Assembly (NCBI GenBank): GCA_021816545.1
Contig: JAKAXP010000073.1
Coordinates: 1-9,927, forward strand
Direction of reading: 5' to 3'
Origin: Bacteroidota bacterium
GTDB taxonomy: Bacteria > Bacteroidota > Bacteroidia > Bacteroidales > VadinHA17
Length of the DNA stretch: 9,927 nucleotides
The notes under the pieces are model-generated. The model searched no databases. It was given only the letters and a program-made list of their open reading frames with translations, and was not told the DNA's origin. The translations under genes and the position numbers were made by a program. Shown here piece by piece: positions 7,224 through 9,927 of the stretch; position 1 is the first letter of the stretch, and the number at the start of each line of letters is the position of its first letter.

Positions 7224-8525
7224 ATCAAGCTTCAGGAGCTTATCCTGCAACTCCGCTATCAGCCTGTCACGGTGCCTGATGTCGGCGGAGAGGCGGTTAA
7301 CCTCCTCATCATGAACGTTAACAGGACATACCGCATTCAGCCTGATCTCAAAATCACTCAGCACGTTCATGTAATTCATGAATGCCTGGTACGGATTCTC
7401 GTATGGGTTGAAATAGGCATGAACAGCACCGTCAGAAAAGAATTTTGTTGACATGTAGTAGAAATGGTCACTCGACTGCAGGTAAACCCAGTCACGCATC
7501 AACTGCTCATTGTTGCATTTACCGATCCTGTCAGACAGGCTGTATAGCTTGTTCACCGCTGCCGTCTGCAGCTCGTTTCCCATCCATGCTGTAAGGTCCC
7601 TCTCCTCATCGGCCCATGATATGGGCGACGGAACATGGAGCAGCGAAACAGGCTGGTACTCGTCGGCTACCTCAGACACAGTCATGAAGCTGAAAGGTGT
7701 CTTCTTGATGATCATGTCAGGCATATGCTTCAGGAAATCAAATATGCCCGTCTCCTTCTTCTGATGTTCACCGAAGGTTTCATAATCCATGAATATATTC
7801 ACCAGTTCCGAGGTTGATGACAACCCCTTTACCCATCCGGCATACTTTTCGGCAGTAAGGGGATAACTTGACCACCCCTTGTTTGAGAAGCGGAAGGCGA
7901 TGTCATCGCTCAGAGTGTAGTTTCTCAGCAGAACCTTCAACCGCGGGTTGACTGCATTGCAATAAAGGTAATTGGGCGACTTCCATCCGAGGATATGCTT
8001 GGCACCTTCTGTCACAACGGCCTTGTAGCCCATCTCTGCCATCCAGCTTCCTATCTCGTCAGAATAGATGAGTTCTGTATTTCTTATTGAGGTGGGTTCA
8101 TAGCCGATGTATTCAACCATCTTGTCACGGTGAACCTTTACCTGCTGCTCATACCTCTCCCTGCTCATAAGTGAGGCCAGCGAGTGTGAATTGGTCTCTG
8201 CCAGGAATTCGACACACCCTGTTTCAGCCAATTCCCGGAACGAGGCAAGCACTTCGGGGGCATACAGCCTGAACTGGTCAATGACAATGCCCGTGAGCGA
8301 GAATGTGACCCTGAACTTGCCTTTATGCTTCCGGATGAGGTCAAGAAGTATCCTGTTGGTTGGCAGATAGCAGTTTGTGGCTATCTTCCGCAGGATAGAC
8401 TCATTCATGAAATCGTCATAGTAATAGTGTTCATGACCCATCTCAAAGAAACGGTACCGTCTGAGCCTGAAGGGCTGATGAACCTGGAAGTAAAGGCAGA
8501 TTGCCTTTTTCTGTGATGTGCTCAT
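6843..8525 (-). CDS. GH57 alpha-amylase-like enzyme with Lys/Ala-rich C-terminal tail
   Basis: This is a 560-residue protein. Residues 1-400 are a GH57 domain with VHQP (15-18) as the first conserved region, RNTELIY with Glu151 as probable nucleophile, and MDYETFGEH with Asp247 as probable acid/base. Both catalytic positions are present, so it should be active rather than one of the degenerate GH57 homologues. Members hydrolyse or transfer alpha-1,4 glucan; which of the two cannot be read here. Residues 405-434 form a charged, leucine-spaced helix, possibly coiled coil. Residues 435-560 are a low-complexity basic tail rich in Ala, Lys, Thr and Pro, not usual for the family. No signal peptide is seen, so it is probably cytoplasmic and acts on stored glycogen. 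The ATG at 8525 lies 5 nt after the GT4 stop and puts the first beta-strand (AICLYFQVHQP) right at the N-terminus; an upstream in-frame ATG at 8594 would overlap the GT4 gene and adds unrelated residues. Confidence 0.93.
   Translation of the reverse strand: MSTSQKKAICLYFQVHQPFRLRRYRFFEMGHEHYYYDDFMNESILRKIATNCYLPTNRILLDLIRKHKGKFRVTFSLTGIVIDQFRLYAPEVLASFRELAETGCVEFLAETNSHSLASLMSRERYEQQVKVHRDKMVEYIGYEPTSIRNTELIYSDEIGSWMAEMGYKAVVTEGAKHILGWKSPNYLYCNAVNPRLKVLLRNYTLSDDIAFRFSNKGWSSYPLTAEKYAGWVKGLSSTSELVNIFMDYETFGEHQKKETGIFDFLKHMPDMIIKKTPFSFMTVSEVADEYQPVSLLHVPSPISWADEERDLTAWMGNELQTAAVNKLYSLSDRIGKCNNEQLMRDWVYLQSSDHFYYMSTKFFSDGAVHAYFNPYENPYQAFMNYMNVLSDFEIRLNAVCPVNVHDEEVNRLSADIRHRDRLIAELQDKLLKLDKKPAARVKAVAAAATVTKSAAAKGRKAASPAEKGKASAKKTVVTAAKGREAAKKAVPAEKAPEAVKTAAASKKTEKPKTATARKTAAKPKTAATLKKAAKPKKAAAANKKAAAPKTGTTRKKTGGK
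6891..6998 (-). repeat. Three 36-bp (12-residue) imperfect tandem repeats in the GH57 tail
   Basis: Within the basic tail, residues 510-521, 522-533 and 534-545 form three consecutive 12-residue units: KPKTATARKTAA, KPKTAATLKKAA and KPKKAAAANKKA. Each begins with KPK and ends in a Lys/Thr-Ala cluster. The DNA units are similar but not identical, suggesting duplication followed by drift. Confidence 0.8.
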
Positions 8526-8530
8526 ATTTC

Positions 8531-9826
8531 TTATCTTGTCTGTTGCAAAACCCCTGAATAAATACCTTTGACATGGCTGGCAGCCTTTTCCCACTTCAGT
8601 TTGTCAACCTCTTCCTTGCCGTTCATGATGAACATCCGTGAAAGCGCCGGGTAGGAAAGTATCCCGTATATGGCATCCGCCATGGCTTCAATGTCCCAGA
8701 AATCGACTTTAACGGCATGTGTAAGCACCTCGGCCACGCCGCTCTGTTTGCTTATTATCACCGGCACGTTTGACTGCATCGCCTCAAGCGGCGAAATGCC
8801 GAACGGCTCGGATACTGACGGCATGACATAGACGTCGCTCATCCTGAGCATTGTAAATACGTCATTTCCACGAAGGAACCCTGTAAAGTGGAAGCGGTCA
8901 GTGATCCTCAGAGCGGCAGCATGGCGCATCATCCTCTCCATCATATCACCCGAGCCTGCCATTACGAACCTGACGTTGTGCATCCTTGACAGTACCATCC
9001 TGGCAGCTTCAATGAAATATTCAGGCCCCTTCTGCATGGTTATACGACCGAGAAAGGTGACTATCTTGTCATCATAGGCCCTCTCTGGTATGTCAAGCTC
9101 CGAATGGTGCAGCGGTTCAACGGCATTGTAAACCGTCACAACCTTTTCAGGATCAACATTGTATTTATTGATTACTATGTCACGGGTCAGGTTGCTGACT
9201 GTGATTATCTTGTCAGCTGCGTCCATCCCCTCCTTCTCCATCCTGTAGACGACCGGGTTGACATTGCCGCCGCTCCTGTCGAAGTCAGTTGCGTGAACAT
9301 GTATTACAAGGGGCTTTCCCGAAACTGCCTTGGCCGCTATGCCTGCAGGATATGCAAGCCAGTCATGGGCATGTATAATGTCAAACTCCTGTTCGGAGGC
9401 AATTACCTGTGCCACCACGGAATACTTGTGTATCTCGTCCATCAGACTGGAGCCATAGCTTCCCGTGAAGTCAACCTTGCCCTGGTCATTCGTCTTTACC
9501 AGGACATCACTATCGGCAACCTCTCCCCGGGTCATCTTCCAGAATTCCTCGGGATCAGTATAAGGGACCAGCTTGGAGAAGACCTCAATCTTTTCCACAG
9601 GCTTCTGGAAATACCTGTATTTTACCTTCTTGAAGGCAACGGGTACGGTGTTTGCGCCAATGAGCCTCACGATACTCTGGTCTTCATCACCGAAAGCCTT
9701 GGGCACCACAAAGATGACTTCGATATCACGCTGGGCTGCAAGGCCGCGGGTGAGACCGTAGCTGGCCGTCCCCAGTCCCCCGGCAATATGGGGAGGGAAC
9801 TCCCATCCGAACATCAGGACACGCAT
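8531..9826 (-). CDS. GT4-family glycosyltransferase of the glycogen locus
   Basis: This 431-residue retaining GT-B glycosyltransferase has the N-terminal glycine loop GWEFPPHIAGGLGTA (7-21), the acceptor-side IIHAHDW (150-156), the donor-phosphate pair GRITMQKG (260-267, Arg261 and Lys266) and SEPFGISPLE with Glu340 and Glu348 as the EX7E pair. There is no signal peptide or membrane segment. It looks like a GT4 enzyme, often annotated loosely as glycogen synthase in Bacteroidota, but it lacks the GT5 start motif KTGGL and its donor is not evident. It starts 1 nt after the debranching-enzyme stop and ends 5 nt before the GH57 start, so the three genes are almost certainly cotranscribed and probably translationally coupled. 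That argues for a glucan substrate. The ATG at 9826 is chosen because MRVLMFGWEFPP is the expected first beta-strand; an in-frame ATG at 9892 would overlap the upstream gene. A maltose-1-phosphate synthase-like role is possible but unsupported. Confidence 0.92.
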   Translation of the reverse strand: MRVLMFGWEFPPHIAGGLGTASYGLTRGLAAQRDIEVIFVVPKAFGDEDQSIVRLIGANTVPVAFKKVKYRYFQKPVEKIEVFSKLVPYTDPEEFWKMTRGEVADSDVLVKTNDQGKVDFTGSYGSSLMDEIHKYSVVAQVIASEQEFDIIHAHDWLAYPAGIAAKAVSGKPLVIHVHATDFDRSGGNVNPVVYRMEKEGMDAADKIITVSNLTRDIVINKYNVDPEKVVTVYNAVEPLHHSELDIPERAYDDKIVTFLGRITMQKGPEYFIEAARMVLSRMHNVRFVMAGSGDMMERMMRHAAALRITDRFHFTGFLRGNDVFTMLRMSDVYVMPSVSEPFGISPLEAMQSNVPVIISKQSGVAEVLTHAVKVDFWDIEAMADAIYGILSYPALSRMFIMNGKEEVDKLKWEKAASHVKGIYSGVLQQTR

Positions 9827-9827
9827 A

Positions 9828-9927
9828 TCATTTGTTGTTTTCTGGATAATTCCGTTCAAGCACCGTGAAGATGCGGAGTATCTCTCCCACACTCCACGCC
9901 TGTGATATTGCCCCCCTTGGTGAATGT
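9828..9927 (-). CDS. C-terminal end of glycogen debranching enzyme (amylo-alpha-1,6-glucosidase), 5' part outside window
   Basis: A minus-strand frame enters from the right edge and encodes 32 residues before a TGA at 9828-9830. It contains GAISQAWSVGEILRIF, which matches the closing helix of the amylo-alpha-1,6-glucosidase (GDE) C-terminal (alpha/alpha)6 barrel, where G-x-x-x-QAWS-x-x-E-x-L-R is characteristic. Such enzymes hydrolyse the alpha-1,6 stub left by phosphorylase. A single T separates the TGA from the ATG of the GT4 gene, so the two are probably translationally coupled. The debranching enzyme - GT4 - GH57 order is one known in Bacteroides, which supports the call despite the short fragment. 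Confidence 0.8.
   Translation of the reverse strand, partial: HSPRGAISQAWSVGEILRIFTVLERNYPENNK

Noticed and set aside
6829..7314. Plus-strand open frame rich in Ala and Phe, looking like a membrane protein
   Set aside because: It is the complement of the Lys/Ala-rich GH57 tail; Lys codons read backwards give Phe, so the apparent hydrophobicity is an artefact.
8526..8594. Longer GH57 N-terminus from the ATG at 8594
   Set aside because: It would overlap the GT4 coding end by more than 60 nt and adds residues unlike any GH57 N-terminus; the ATG at 8525 fits better.
9104..9868. Plus-strand open frame of 254 codons antisense to the GT4 gene
   Set aside because: It lies wholly opposite a gene with clear GT4 motifs, has no recognisable domain and has shadow-like composition.
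9827..9892. Longer GT4 N-terminus from the in-frame ATG at 9892
   Set aside because: It would run through the debranching enzyme end in another frame and precede the expected first beta-strand with unrelated residues.

Overview
The window carries a glycogen metabolism locus from a member of the Bacteroidota, most likely the order Bacteroidales. This placement rests on protein character: a eukaryote-like GBE1-type branching enzyme, a GT3-type (not GT5) glycogen synthase fused to a short-type GT35 phosphorylase, and a tightly packed debranching enzyme - GT4 - GH57 gene order, all typical of that phylum. Genes lack clear Shine-Dalgarno sequences, which also fits. The base composition looks close to half G+C by eye. 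No species assignment is possible from the sequence alone.

Layout: (1) 1-355, plus strand: the C-terminal end of a protein cut by the window edge. It resembles the end of a TonB-plug domain followed by an alpha-2-macroglobulin-like beta-sandwich, as in Bacteroidota surface or outer-membrane proteins. (2) 356-462: a short intergenic region with two small hairpins and a possible promoter. (3) 463-2481, plus strand: the 1,4-alpha-glucan branching enzyme (GlgB), starting at GTG. (4) 2482-2547: a short convergent gap. (5) Minus strand, read from the right edge leftwards: the last 32 codons of an amylo-alpha-1,6-glucosidase (debranching enzyme, 9828-9927); a GT4 glycosyltransferase starting 1 nt after that stop (8531-9826); a GH57 alpha-amylase-like enzyme starting 5 nt after the GT4 stop (6843-8525); and, after a 65-nt AT-rich gap, a 1409-residue fusion of glycogen synthase and alpha-glucan phosphorylase (2548-6777).

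How the genes work together: the fusion protein carries chain elongation (GT3) and phosphorolysis (GT35) in one polypeptide. GlgB adds alpha-1,6 branches, the debranching enzyme removes branch stubs, and GH57 cleaves or remodels alpha-1,4 glucan. The GT4 protein is probably another cytoplasmic glucan or sugar transferase whose donor cannot be read from sequence. No glgC (ADP-glucose pyrophosphorylase) or GT5 glgA is present, which fits a UDP-glucose route but does not prove it.

The most unusual features are the opposing-activity synthase-phosphorylase fusion and a roughly 126-residue, aromatic-free, Lys/Ala-rich tail resembling histone H1 at the C-terminus of the GH57 protein. I see no tRNA, rRNA, CRISPR array, insertion sequence or phage gene.
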